From assembly GCA_019925795.1 (NCBI GenBank), contig CM034305.1:67010573-67074572 (forward strand): DNA of 64,000 bases. The letters are read 5' to 3'. Source of the stretch: Dendrobium chrysotoxum. Taxonomy: Eukaryota > Streptophyta > Magnoliopsida > Asparagales > Orchidaceae. Below are positions 10,501 to 20,680 of this stretch, piece after piece (position 1 is the stretch's first letter; every line of letters starts with the position of its first letter). Under the pieces are notes generated by a model. The model did no database searches. It saw only the letters and a list, made by a program, of their open reading frames with translations, and had not been told where the DNA came from. Made by a program: the position numbers and the translations under genes.

Positions 10501-12765
10501 TATTATACGTGATTAAGTTAAAGGTTGATGAGAGGTGTGTTTTATAAATTTTAGGATTCTATTTGATTAGTAAATGACTTCGAAGTTGTATGTTAGTTAC
10601 GAGAATTTTAAGGGTTGTGAGTTAATTAGAAGCTTTTGAGAGTTACAGATTGATTAGGAGGGTTTTAGGGGTTATAAGTTGCAAAATTTAATTTGTAGGT
10701 AGCTTATTATTGCTTACTTAAGTTAAGCGATAATTACCCTTGTTAAACCAGAGCCATGAGGTTTATTTCACCCTCCTTGAGGCTAACTTAATAGCCTCGT
10801 AGGCCCGGGTTACCAGGTAATCATATTGTTAAATTTTATGTTTGTTGTTTAGTAATTTTTAGCGGAAGGTTATTATTATGGTGAGTTCATTAATGACTTA
10901 AGATTAGTTACCAATCCATTAGTGTATCTTATTAGTTGGTTTTGTAGCTTTTAGGGATTATTTATATCGCTTTTGGAGCAAATGAACATTACAACATAGG
11001 TTCTACACTAGGCTCAAACAATAGCTAAACATGCTAATAATCAAAAGACATCATAATCATGAGACTAATAAAGGAAACTATCTAACACACTAGAGCTTAG
11101 ATTTTATTTCATGTTAGCATATTTTTCTTTAACATGTTTATGAAAGACATATTTGGAGACTGAAATCATTAGGAGGAAAAATTTTAGAGTTGCTTACATA
11201 TTTTTAAATCCCAAGAAAAACCATCCTAACGGTGCCCACTTCGTGTGGGAAAAGCGATGCAAATGACATAAGTAGGTGGCCTACACTACAGGCCTAAATG
11301 ACCCTAAGGGTCTCTAAGTTTCATGACAAGGGGGCAAGCTTTGGCCCACAAGGCCAAAGCTTCGTTAGTGGACTAACATATGGCCGGCTAACTAAACATC
11401 CTAATAAGTATATTCGGGTGGGAAAATAAAAGAGCAGTCCATAAAGTGTGTGTTAAAGTGTTTTCCGTTCGGCATACATTTGGAGGTCTCTACAGGACTA
11501 TCAAGATATACCTGACCCAGGCGTGCCCACTTAAAAGCTCCCCTGCGAATGACTCAACGACCAATGCATATACAAGACTCATTATACCTTGCCTAGGGAG
11601 AGAAGCCGGCAACTAGGGCAAGGTGGCGTCGCCTCCTTGGGTTCGCGAACAGGTGACCGGAGCAGGGGGGTTCCACCTCCTGCAGCTGGGGGGTTCCACC
11701 TCCTGCAGCTGGGGGGGGGGGGGGGGGGGGGGGGTCGAGCTCGGCAGGCAAACACATGAACGAGTCGGAGTTCAGGCTCGGGGACGACAGCGGAAGGGAA
11801 GACTTGGCTTTCTCCTAGGTTCGGTCAACCTGAAGAAAACGAGAGCCGGAGGGATTTTTCGCCTGGGGTTTTACAAATAGGGGCGACGGAACAGGGGAGG
11901 GGTCGCCTGGGTGTGCTCACGCGAGAGAGAGAGCTCGGCGAGAGAGGGGGTTCTGAATCGGAATAGTGAAAGCGGGAGAGGGAGGGGGTCCTCCGCCTGG
12001 GCTGTGCGAACTAGAGAAAAAAAACTCCGGCTCTCCTTGTTTGTCGCGCGAACCAGAAAGGCGAGAGCGAGGAAAAACGGATCAGGGAGTCGGGACCTGG
12101 AGCTGATTTTTTTTTTTTTGAACTGAAGCTCTCGTCTGGGGTAAAAGCATGCTAATGCCGAGAAAGGCAACCCGCCATTTGTCTTCCCGTGCTCCAGTCT
12201 TCCAAACATCATGCGAATAGGTTTATTTTTTCTGCTTCGTATCTCTGCCATGACTGCTAGCGATTACAGATATCAGGCAAAAAGCTTTGGGTCAGCCGCT
12301 CGTTTGATTCAAACCATCCGATCTATTTCCTGATTTGAAATCAAATTCAAATAATTTAGAAAGTCAATTGAGCTTTAAATAGGAATTAGATAAGACCCAT
12401 GGGGTCAAAATCAGACCAAAATCAAACCTAATTTGACTTGATTTGAGTCAATCCGGGTTTGACTCATCTTGACTCAAATCAACAAAAATCAAACCCAAAT
12501 TGACATCGACTCGAGTCGGATCGACCTCGACGCGGTCAAGGTGCACTAATCGGGCTCAACAGAATGTAGTCGAGCCTAATTCAACTCAATTTTGAGTCAA
12601 CTTGAGTTCGATTGAGTTTTATCATTTTAATTTAGGAAGACTAAAATTGAGTCGACACAATCGAATCCCAAATCGACATCAATTTAAATTGAATTAGTCT
12701 AGGCGAGGTTCAATTAGCTTAATCGAATACGCTCAAAGATAAATAGGCGAAAATGGAGGTCAACA
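7559..12765 (-). repeat. 5' LTR of the Ogre-like element, 5207 bp
   Basis: The left edge TGTGGACCTCC (next to the primer site) and the right edge GGAGGTCAACA form an 11-base inverted terminal repeat with one mismatch and the canonical TG...CA ends. No convincing ORF lies within. The 11600-12250 part is GC-rich and holds a 24-base G run; 12350-12720 is rich in repeated TCAA/GACTC words. At 5.2 kb it is within the size range known for Ogre LTRs and unusual for most other plant elements. The partner LTR is outside the window, so identity, and hence age, cannot be estimated. Short internal insertions cannot be excluded. Confidence 0.75.
11656..11734 (+). repeat. Tandem GGGGGGTTCCACCTCCTGCAGCT units and 24-base G run
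   Basis: Two near-identical ~24-bp units (GGTTCCACCTCCTGCAGCT core) are followed by 24 consecutive G at 11711-11734, inside the 5.2-kb LTR. Such a run is prone to slippage and sequencing error and could form G-quadruplex structures on the plus strand. Confidence 0.85.
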
Positions 12766-12789
12766 GATGGCTCCTAAAAGATCAAGGGG

Positions 12790-14330
12790 CGTGCCTTCCT
12801 CCTATAGGATATCTGACTATCTATGAGATCAATTTATAAGCATGGTTGTAATTTCCACCTCCTCAAGAGTTAATCGATATTTCGGCAACGTGCGGAGTAA
12901 GTATATCCCAGTTTTTATACCGAGTCATGTCAGTCACGATGGGGTTGATCGCTTTCTTCAGATATCGAGGGGCAGTCCTGACGCCATAATGCCTTTCTCG
13001 GATGGGCTGATTTACTTGCGATGTATAGAGACATATCACATTCAGATCCAAATGGTTGGACTTTCGTACCCGAGATCCGTCAAAAAGTTGGGTCAGTGCA
13101 TTTTTCTTTGTGAAAATGACTAGGGTCTTTTAGAGAAATGGGAAAAGATGAAGGATTTTCGCGTTTCTCTACATGTTGGAGCATAACATATGATAAAGAT
13201 ATTCAATGTTCATGATGCTGAACATCATCTATATGAGATACGCTACTTAAACAAATATATAGAAGAAGAATTTTTGTTTAAAGTTGGGTTATTTATTCAA
13301 GCTGGGAGGTTCAATGCAATGATGTTGAAGAAGTCAACGAAAATGCAAGAGCCACTTGCCCCGGCTTCGAAGGTTGCTCTTAAGCGAATAACGAAGGGTG
13401 ATGATCCTTAAGCTTTATCTAAGAAGAAGAAATTGGAGGGGACTTTAGCGAGCACTAGTAAAGTTCCCTTCAACTACTCCCATGCCAAGTTGCATATTCT
13501 AGAAGATGTGTTGAATCACCAGCGTGTCAGACATCATCGAGCTGATAACTTGGTGAGTAGCCATGTCTTTTATATTCTTTCTTTTTTTACATCTATTAGG
13601 ACTGTCTCTTACAAATATCATCTCATTATTTAAGTTATTGTGGCACATAGATATTGAGGTTGAGCTTACTCAATCCTTAAATGAACAGAATAATGAATTT
13701 ATGAAGATCAAATATCTTCAAGGAGAATACAAGTGAAAGTATGATGACAAGACCAAGGAGATGAAGGCAGTGGAAGAACAGTTGTAGAGCTGAGTTGGCT
13801 ACCACGATGACTTCTGCTTCTTTGCAGAATCAATAGATAGATCGACTCCACATTAATCTGGTGGATGCACAAGCGACAATCAACCAGCATCTGAAGGTTT
13901 AGCATATCTCTAGAGAGAAGATAGCAGCCATCGAAGATGAGAACAAGAGATTTAAGAGTCTAATAGCTGAGAAAGAATTTTCTCTATCGAAGGCCTAATC
14001 TAGATCAAGTTCTCCAAAAGCCATAAAAGATTTCAAGAAGTCTATAGTATTTAAAAACAAAATTTAAAATTACGTTCAGGAGGCTCGCGATTATATATAT
14101 GAAATAGAAGTGAAGGCTCTACAGTAGTATTGTATTGAAGAAGGCTTTATCTGAGGCTTTTTGAAAGAAGTTCGCCTGGCACAGTGCAAAATTGGGGTTG
14201 CAGTTGAAGGGTTGACATCTAGTCAGGCTTCCGATGATCCCCCTTCTGATTTAGGCGATGATAATGATATTGAAAGCAAGCATCGAAAAGTCTTTTCCAA
14301 TAATGATAAAGTTGTTAAAATTGTGTAGTA
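12790..14330 (+). pseudogene. Antisense accessory ORF of Tat element (putative gypsy-type transposon protein family)
   Basis: The true frame starts around YLTIYEINL and FPPPQELIDISATCGVS (12795-12895), goes on as SQFLYRVMSVTMGLIAFF and then, through several stops, FRSKWLDFRTRDPSKSWVSA (13046-13105). This pattern is that of plant proteins labelled putative gypsy-type transposon (the Transposase_28 family), whose function is unknown. Further on, with frame changes, come YLNKYIEEEFLFKVGL (13230), a Lys-rich linker (13420) and a coiled-coil region (13690-13990). At least five stops and several shifts make it a pseudogene. It lies opposite in sense to the gag-protease-integrase pieces. Confidence 0.7.
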
Positions 14331-14510
14331 TTTATTTACTACTAATTGTATCACTTTATCTTTTTTAGTTACTATTATATATATCAGATGTTTGTATTTA
14401 TATATAGTGTTTATGATCTTTTATGATATAACAAAGAGTCGATGATTTTTATTTTATTTCAAGTAGGATGGTTAAAAATATTTTAGTGAGCTCACTCAGC
14501 CTAAGTGAAT

Positions 14511-14852
14511 TTAATTGATGTCCACCTAGGGCGCTTGACCTATCCAAGGTTGCTAGTTATTGCTTGATGATGTTTAACTTGTGTGAAAGAGGTCGGATTG
14601 AATCCCCTTGTGGTTGATTATCTAGTGATTGAGATGCGATAAATATTATGTATTTCTCAAATCAAAGATTTTAAGATTTAATTGACACCTACCCAGGACG
14701 TTTGAACAATTCGAGGTTGCTAGTCAAAATATTATTTGATGCTTTTTAACCTATGTGGAAGAGGTTAGATCGAATCCCTTCTGGGATTGATCATCTAGTA
14801 ATTGAGATACAATAATGAATATGTATTTCTCGAATCAAGGATTTTAAGATTA
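14511..14852. repeat. Direct tandem duplication, ~167-bp unit, two copies
   Basis: The unit beginning TTAATTGATGTCCACCTAGG (14511-14677) is repeated at 14678-14852 with about 80% similarity judged by eye; shared words include GAGGTTGCTAGT-like, GAATCCC and GTATTTCTC. It lies between the integrase and antisense ORF remnants. Confidence 0.75.
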
Positions 14853-15099
14853 GAGTTTACAGCATATCTGAAATTATCATTGCAATCTTACTCGAAAAAA
14901 AGATAATGTAAATAAACAAGTGAACAAAGTTTGCCTGTATTAAATAACTTAGGGATATAGAGGTTACAATCAGCTTAGACAATACAGGGGTATACAATAC
15001 TTAATATAGAAGATGTACAATGCCTAAATAAGTAGTACTATTATCCTCTACTGATAATACTTGCGAAGATTCTCTATATTCCAAATTCAAGAGAGCATC

Positions 15100-15930
15100 T
15101 TTTTCTCGGCATCATTTAACTTGAAAGTCCCGGGCTTGACTATGGCTGCCACCAAGTAGGGACCTTCCCAAAGGGGAGAGAGTTTATTGCGTTGAGGGCT
15201 CTTTCCTGCTGCCTCAATGCTACAAAAAACTTGGTCTCTAATCGAGATATATTGAGGTTTCACCCTTCGATTATAGTGACGGGCAATTCTTTAGTGGTAT
15301 GCAGTAACTCTAAGTGATGCCATGTCTCTTACTTCTATAAGAAGATATAAGTTGTTTATGAGCTTCTCATTATTGCTATTGAAGTCAAAAGTTTGAACTA
15401 TGTAGCTTGGGACTCCAATATCGACTTGAATAACGGCTTCTGTGCCAAAGCAGAGACTGTATGAGGTTTCCCTTATTAGAGTTCCGGCAGTGGTATGATA
15501 AGTCCAGAGGATATTTGTGAGTTCATCGATCCATTATCCCCAACCTTCCCCAGGAGCTTCTTCGATCCTTTTAGTATAGTTCGATTTGTGACCTACATCT
15601 GCTTATTCGCTTGAGGATGGGCCATGGCCGTATGCACCAGTTGAATATAAAGATCTTTATAAAATATCGTAAAGATCTTTCATGTGAATTGAGTTCAATT
15701 GTCAGTGATGATCTTTATTGGAATGCCAAAATGATATATTATATTCTTCTATAAGAATTATTTGGCATTGACTTATTTAATTTTTTGTCAGAGGTTCAAC
15801 CTCTACTCATTTGGTAAAGTAATCCATGGTTAGGATGATGAATTTCTGTTGTCCGATAGCTATGGGAAATGGCCCTTTGAGGAATGTCCTCATTCTGGAG
15901 ATTGAAATCCTCGATGCTTAGGATAACTGA
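15100..15930 (-). pseudogene. Gypsy integrase remnant
   Basis: Reading leftwards: a core-domain start (TMDYFTK, stop, VEVEPLTKN) near 15820; HPQANKQM with VTNRTIL near 15600; WIDELTNILWTYHTTAG near 15500; RETSYSLCFGTEAVIQVDIG near 15430; ARHYNRRVKPQ near 15270; and the C-terminal LSPLWEGPYLVAAIVKPGTF near 15150. This is the usual end of gypsy integrase. Several stops and shifts occur, so it is dead. It would have inserted element cDNA into the genome. Confidence 0.85.
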
Positions 15931-15999
15931 TGGGCGTGTTTGAGCCTGCCTAAGATAGCTAGATTGCGCTACTTGTTAATCTCTGCATACTACACTAAC

Positions 16000-16340
16000 C
16001 CTTGCCGGGGTAAAAAACTTCAGTTTGAGGTGAGGGATAGAGGCGATAATCCCAAAGATTGACTGGATTGGCCTTTTTATAGGTCGATTCCAACTTTACT
16101 ACAATGAATTGGATAGAGTGCGTAGCCTGTCGGGGAAATTCTCTAAGTGCGACTAGGAGACTGATTGTTTCCTCCACCCATATGGGTCGATTATCAAACC
16201 CATACCGTGGACCTGAGGCGGGCTAGGGTTTCTCTTTGGCTAGGCACATGTTAAGAAAAGTGGAGTAAAATAAGATATCCATCGAGCTCCTATTATCGAC
16301 CAAGATTCTCTTAACGTTGTAACATGGGTCACCAATCCCT
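16000..16340 (-). pseudogene. Gypsy protease remnant
   Basis: Two blocks are recognisable on the minus strand: RILVDNRSSMDILFYSTFLN (about 16310-16250), which matches the retropepsin active site with the D-x-G Gly replaced by Arg, and GREFPRQ-like text followed by SIQFIVVKLESTY (about 16150-16080). The expected I-I-G-R-P that follows is destroyed. It lies just downstream of the gag remnant in element order. Confidence 0.75.
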
Positions 16341-16499
16341 GTATTGATCACGAGTGGGTTTTGATGAGGGGTCTTTACTCCATCTAAATCAGAGTCGTCG
16401 AAAGCAATGGAGCGATCGGTGTCAGACTTCTTTGGAGTTGGCTCCTTGTTGCAATTAAGACTTGATTGGTAATGATGGGCCTCCTACAATGATTTCAAT

Positions 16500-16860
16500 C
16501 TCATCAACCGTTTGATAATTATTGAGCAGTTGCCTTTATTGTTGTTAATTTTTCCCCCCAGCGGGACTAGCTTTATCTCGAGCAGGTGGGTTTTAGTTGA
16601 ATTGTCTGAGATATTATTGTCGGATCAGTTTCTCAATTTCGTCTTTGAGTTGTCTATATGCTTTAGTAGTGTGCCCACAGTTACGGTAAAAGTGGCAGTA
16701 TTGCTCCTGATTTGTCATGTTCGACTTCAAAGGATTCGACCACTTCACGTTCTCCTGATCTAGGATGTCCAATAATACATTTGCCCGAGTGAATATCACT
16801 TCTTTTAGATTGTTTGGGCCAGTAACACTTCTTATAATGAATTTTGGAATTTGTTTTACT
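16500..16860 (-). pseudogene. Tat gag C-terminal remnant with zinc knuckle
   Basis: Minus-strand frame with YCHFYRNCGHTTKAYRQLKD and EIEKLIRQ near 16690-16615. Relatives have C-x2-H-x4-H-x4-C here; the last Cys has become Tyr. The gag-like text continues leftwards as KPPARDKASPAGGKINNN-like residues to about 16530. The right edge of the element is lost where the DNA turns AT-rich near 16860. Confidence 0.7.
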
Positions 16861-17151
16861 TTTTTATATATAAGATTTTAATAATAATTTATATGTATAA
16901 AATATTAAAAATCATGGGGTCTGCACCCGCCTCAAGACAACATATTGCCTTATGTCTCAATCATTTAAAATATTTGTTCATAGTAATCCTAGGTCTAATA
17001 TCTCTACACTCGAATTAATGGGGCATTGTAACATCCTCTTAACCCATTTCATCATCAATTCAATCAATTGGGCCTCCCCTTTCAGTCACTAATCCAATTA
17101 TAAACTACTAAAGTGCAAGATACATGGCTTCCCTATGAGAAACACTTTGTT
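16861..17151. other. No gene seen
   Basis: AT-rich DNA between the Tat remnant and the LINE 3' end. I see no ORF, repeat edge or RNA gene in it. Confidence 0.5.
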
Positions 17152-17159
17152 GTGGCATA

Positions 17160-17310
17160 CAACAACAACAATAACAAGCCTTTGTCCCACTACGTGGGGT
17201 CGGCAACATGAATCCTTTTTCTCCATTGTGTCCGGTTCAAAGTCAAATTCTCGTTTAAATCTAATAGATAAATGCATAAAATGCTTCCCATATATACCAA
17301 AATCATACTT
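17160..17310 (-). mobile_element. RTE-type LINE, 5'-truncated 3' end
   Basis: On the minus strand the text reads NENLTL- and QWRKRIHVADPT-like, then a stop and a (TTG)n tail (17161-17176 on the plus strand as CAACAACAACAATAACA). This is the typical C-terminus and tail of plant RTE LINEs and matches the LINE at 36220-36368 in this window. Only the last ~150 bases remain. Confidence 0.75.
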
Positions 17311-17707
17311 TTTTTTAATTTTTTGATTCGTATTACTTTGCTATATAACTATGCTATACAAGAGGGTTGTCAAAGAGGACAAGAATCAAAGAATGTAGCA
17401 TCAACTTGTATATCATCTTCTTCTCATTTATTCAGACAAGGAATCTAATTCATCTGATCTCCAAACTCAAAATAAGATTGACATTCTTTGCTGTCAATAG
17501 ATGAAGACCTTGTTCCTTCCTTATTGAAGAAGCCTCTCCTCTTATCTTATTCCACATCAATTCTTCACCATTCTCACATGAAGAATTCTAATTAGCCAAG
17601 TCAAAATCCCAATTTGCCACAACAAATGGTCTCTGTTGCTTAACTAGTGGTGCATAGCTTTGACTTTACATATTTTGGAGGAATATAAAGTACTATATAC
17701 CTTTGGT

Positions 17708-18136
17708 TAGTGGCGGAATCAAAATTTTAAATTGGAGGAGACGAAAAAGTTTACCATAAATTTAGTTGAGGGGCAAAATATTCTGTAATTTATATAATTG
17801 CCAGAAGATTTAGGGGTAAATGTAGATTAAGTTGTGAAGCTTGATTTATTTCCCTACGAAGAAAAAGTGCTAGGAAGAGCGTATTTACAGATTATTTCAT
17901 TTAGTTTTTCTTTGTAAAGATGTGGGCATTATCTTTATGCTATGATTGTAATTCTCCATAGTCTACTCACAGAGAAATATGGAATAACGACAATATGACA
18001 TAACTATCAATTGAGTGAACTTCCATAAAATTATTTGTACATTTATGTGCTTTGATATTATATGAGATTATATAGGATTTTTTATTTTATTTTAGAGGGC
18101 TAGAGCCACCTCCAACTTCCCCTTAGTTCCACCAAT
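17708..18136. mobile_element. Possible hAT-like non-autonomous element
   Basis: Ends TAGTGGCGGAATCA and, inverted on the right, TTGGTGGAACTAAGG resemble each other and the GGGCGGATCC-type ends at 50635 and 54281. Inside, CTAGAGCCACCTCCAACTTCC near 18100 is typical of such elements. No target duplication is clear, so the edges are approximate. Confidence 0.4.
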
Positions 18137-18432
18137 ATCATTGGCAATGGAATAATATTCTCATAAAGCTCTTTGATATAGATGAGGATTTTGAGCATCT
18201 TATTCTCCTTTCTAAATAAGAAAAAGAATGCAGGCCAGTGATCAAGAATTACATTAAGTAAACTTGTATGTGCTGATTGAAAAAGTTAGCACAACAAGAG
18301 ATGGTGATATGCTTCTTCTTCCATGTGAGAAAGAAAAGTATAAAAAAAAAGATTGAGAGAGTACTGCTATGGTCCCATAATAAGATTGCTAGAATATATA
18401 TATATATAAATCAAGTGGATTACAGGCCTGCC

Positions 18433-18440
18433 TATAAATA
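18433..18440 (+). promoter_or_regulatory. TATA box of the MIR169 gene
   Basis: TATAAATA lies about 100 bases upstream of the mature miR169 sequence, which would put transcription start near 18465. Confidence 0.6.
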
Positions 18441-18514
18441 GATCAGTCATGGAGAGCAGGCAATAAACATCACTGCAGAAGAAGATTGGAGTGGAAGAGA
18501 GGTCTTACATGAAG

Positions 18515-18815
18515 ATGAGAGCCATTCTTTGGTAAGCCAAGGATGACTTGCCTTTGTACTCATTGGAATCATCTGAAGAATTTTTCAGTTGTCTCAGAAA
18601 AGAAATTATACAAGGAATTTCTTTTCACAGATTTTTTTTTTTATATTGAGATCTGTATTCATAAGCCTCTATGGTTGATAGAGATTTATATAAGAAAGAA
18701 CACAGATTTCAATGTAAAATAGTCGTGAATTTTTTTTTGCAGTATTTGTCAGATGTTTCTGCTGTTGTTCAATGGCAAGTTTCCTTGGCTATTCTAAGTG
18801 GCTTTCAGTCTTCAT
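18515..18815 (+). ncRNA. MIR169: MIR169 microRNA precursor
   Basis: The 5' arm holds AAGCCAAGGATGACTTGCCTT (18534-18554) apart from its first and last bases identical to the conserved miR169 core AGCCAAGGATGACTTGCC. About 220 bases downstream TGGCAAGTTTCCTTGGCTAT (18773-18792) is its near-complement, with a one-base bulge, in the position of the star strand; flanking GCCA and TGGC extend the stem. The long loop (about 18560-18770) is within what is known for MIR169 genes. miR169 directs cleavage of NF-YA transcription factor mRNAs in drought, nitrogen and flowering responses. A TATA box at 18433 gives a plausible Pol II start. The first base is A, where many family members have C or T. Confidence 0.82.
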
Positions 18816-20205
18816 GCTAGGCCTGCCTCTTCCTAGTTGATAAAGCCATTGAAGTGAGCTTAATGGAAGAAAGAAGCAGAAGTTAGTAGTTTTTGCTGTT
18901 TTGAAGAAAATGATCCATGGAATTAAGTTAGTTTATCAGCTGGTTCTTTTTACTATCACTCATCAAACATCGTTGCAATCATCTTCAATATGTTTAGTCT
19001 TATCTTAATGAACATCTAATCTTATGGCATTATATTATCTTAAAATTTAATTAGAATTATTAAGATTTTCTTTAATTATAGCTAGGACTTTATCATGATC
19101 ATAGCCATGCAGCAAGACATGCTTATAATTGTGTGCCATGTCAAAACCAATGAACTTTAGTAGTATTATATCATATTTCGAGTAAAATCTTTACAGCTTT
19201 ATTTTGCATATCAATATTTACATCACTGTTTATATTATTTGCAGTGCGTTTGAGAATGAGTTTTTTATAATCAGATATGCAAAAGTGTGATAACTCCCAA
19301 AAAAAAAACTGTTGCTCAACTATTGCTCATTGCTACAGTCCTTAAAAAAAAGCTGTAAAAGTCACGTTGCAACAGTCCCAGAAATGAAAAATCACACATG
19401 AGAGCTCTGCTGCAATCCCAGAATAGCAAATCCTTTCGCTTTCCATTTGCATCACATTAGACTTGTCATCACACACAGACACACACATATATATAGTAAG
19501 CCAAAGATGAGAAGTCAGACATGTCATATGAAGAACTGGCTATTAATTTGGAGATTTAAAATGTGGCATATCAACTGCTACATAGGCAGCTAGCTGCTCA
19601 GTAAAGTTTAGCATTTCTTTGGTTTTATTGGGCACAAGTGATATTGAATGATCAAATAAACACTGAGGTGAAGACAAGCCAGACGCAGCTTATAAGCTGC
19701 TCATTCAACCATCAGTTTCCCCTATAACTCATGATGCAAGAAACTAAAATATGGCTGATTGGGAAGCTTTAGATTGGTGAAATTAGGTGAAGACAGCCGA
19801 GGCTCAGTATGGATATCTATCATAAATAGTAGAAATCATTTCTCACCATTAACTAACCTGGAGGAAGTCCTTTTTCTGTGGGTAAAATCCAGAATAAAAG
19901 CAATTGAAATTGTGATTTACAACTGGGATTCTGCTATGATAATCAGATCCATATCAACGTAATACAATCAATTTTAAATGATTTTGTGTTGATTTGTTTC
20001 AGAAACAAATCAACACTCGTTAGATCAAACTATAGCTCTTGTTTTCTATTGACAAACCTGCAGTTTAGTCTTTATTTAGGTCTGGGCTGTACCTTTCGTT
20101 TGTTTTCCTTTGTTGCTTTCTATTTGTACAGAAACAATTGAACATGCACAGTTGTTTATTGTTTGATTCCTCGGCTCCATTGGAGGAACTCATGAGCTTA
20201 ACTAA
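18816..20205. other. No gene seen
   Basis: AT-rich DNA downstream of MIR169. It contains short ORFs without family resemblance and a (CA)n/(TA)n stretch near 19475-19500. Part of it may be the MIR169 primary transcript. Confidence 0.45.
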
Positions 20206-20334
20206 CTCATTATTTTGGACAGCTTTCTTATTACTTTTTAAAGTAATTTTTTAGTATATAAATTTTGAGTTCAACAAATTTTTATACTAAAATTGTTTTA
20301 GCAAAACAGTAAGGAGGTTCTCCCAAACAAAGCT
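20206..20334. mobile_element. Tourist-like MITE (degraded copy)
   Basis: The left half TTTTGGACAGCTTTCTTATT and right half ending CCCAAACAAAGC form an imperfect hairpin of the same family as the cleaner copies at 21723, 37681 and 47283. Confidence 0.65.
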
Positions 20335-20412
20335 TTATTCTTAATAACAATCAGAAAAGAGTATTCTTCTAATCATCTAGCATATGTGCTTGCAAAACTG
20401 AGGCTTTGTTTC

Positions 20413-20573
20413 GGGGGAAATTATAACGTGTGGTCATCGGATAGTCTGGAGGCGAATCAGGATATATACGCCACGTCACCCGGTATACAGTATCGGTACA
20501 CAACAAAATGGTGACGTGACGTATCCTGATTCGCTTCCGGACGGCATCCGGTGACCGCACATAATTATTTCTC
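20413..20573. mobile_element. Foldback MITE, AAATTATTCTGTGCGG family
   Basis: About 60 bases at each end are inverted copies of each other: GGATAGTCTGGAGGCGAATC on the left pairs with GATTCGCTTCCGGACGGCATCC on the right, flanking a short core. Ends GGGGAAATTAT and ATAATTATTTCTC match copies at 51801 and 56474. It sits against a Tourist-like sequence (GGCTTTGTTT to its left, TTGTTTGTGACAGC to its right) and may have inserted into it. Confidence 0.65.
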
Positions 20574-20680
20574 TTGTTTGTGACAGCTTTTTACCATTTT
20601 TTTTTACAGCTTTCAAAAAATTTTGTACTAAAAATTTGTTATGCAAAGCAGCAAGAAATCTATCCCAAAAAAAACCTAAG
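20574..20680. mobile_element. Tourist-like MITE (degraded copy)
   Basis: TTGTTTGTGACAGCTTTTTA on the left and GCAGCAAGAAATCTATCCC... with CCTAA on the right match the family ends; the middle is eroded. Confidence 0.5.

Larger units (their letters stand above)
1..12765 (-). mobile_element. Ty3/gypsy Tat/Ogre-like LTR retrotransposon, 5' part (3' part beyond window)
   Basis: Read on the minus strand the order is 5' LTR (12765-7559), primer-binding site, a leader ORF, gag, aspartic protease, reverse transcriptase and RNase H, running off the window at base 1; integrase and the 3' LTR are therefore not seen. The very long LTR, a primer site starting TGGCGAC, an extra ORF before gag and a second RNase H start after the first are features known from the Tat/Ogre lineage. 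The copy is defective: in-frame stops near 6311, 5390, 1834, 1713 and 661, a +1 shift near 3390 and a frame break near 60. The LTR ends are inverted copies (TGTGGACCTCC and TGTTGACCTCC read inwards). The base after 12765 belongs to an older Tat element, so this copy sits inside it. Confidence 0.88.
12766..16860 (-). mobile_element. Older decayed Tat-type gypsy element
   Basis: Minus-strand pieces appear in element order from right to left: gag C-terminus with zinc knuckle (16860-16500), protease (16340-16000) and integrase (15930-15100). RT and RNase H are missing between protease and integrase, so an internal deletion has occurred. Beyond integrase lie a direct duplication (14511-14852) and an accessory ORF on the opposite strand (12790-14330). 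An antisense ORF downstream of integrase is known from Tat elements such as maize Grande. All frames carry many stops. Neither LTR is recognisable; the left side is cut by the younger element's LTR at 12765. Confidence 0.75.

Noticed and set aside
12842..13123. A 93-codon plus-strand ORF as a gene
   Set aside because: It is a frame shadow: the neighbouring frame carries the family text (FPPPQELID, SQFLYRVMSVTMG, RTRDPSKSWVSA) with stops.
19495..19520. Second miR169-like sequence (AAGCCAAAGATGAGAAGTC)
   Set aside because: Several mismatches in the core and no complementary arm nearby.
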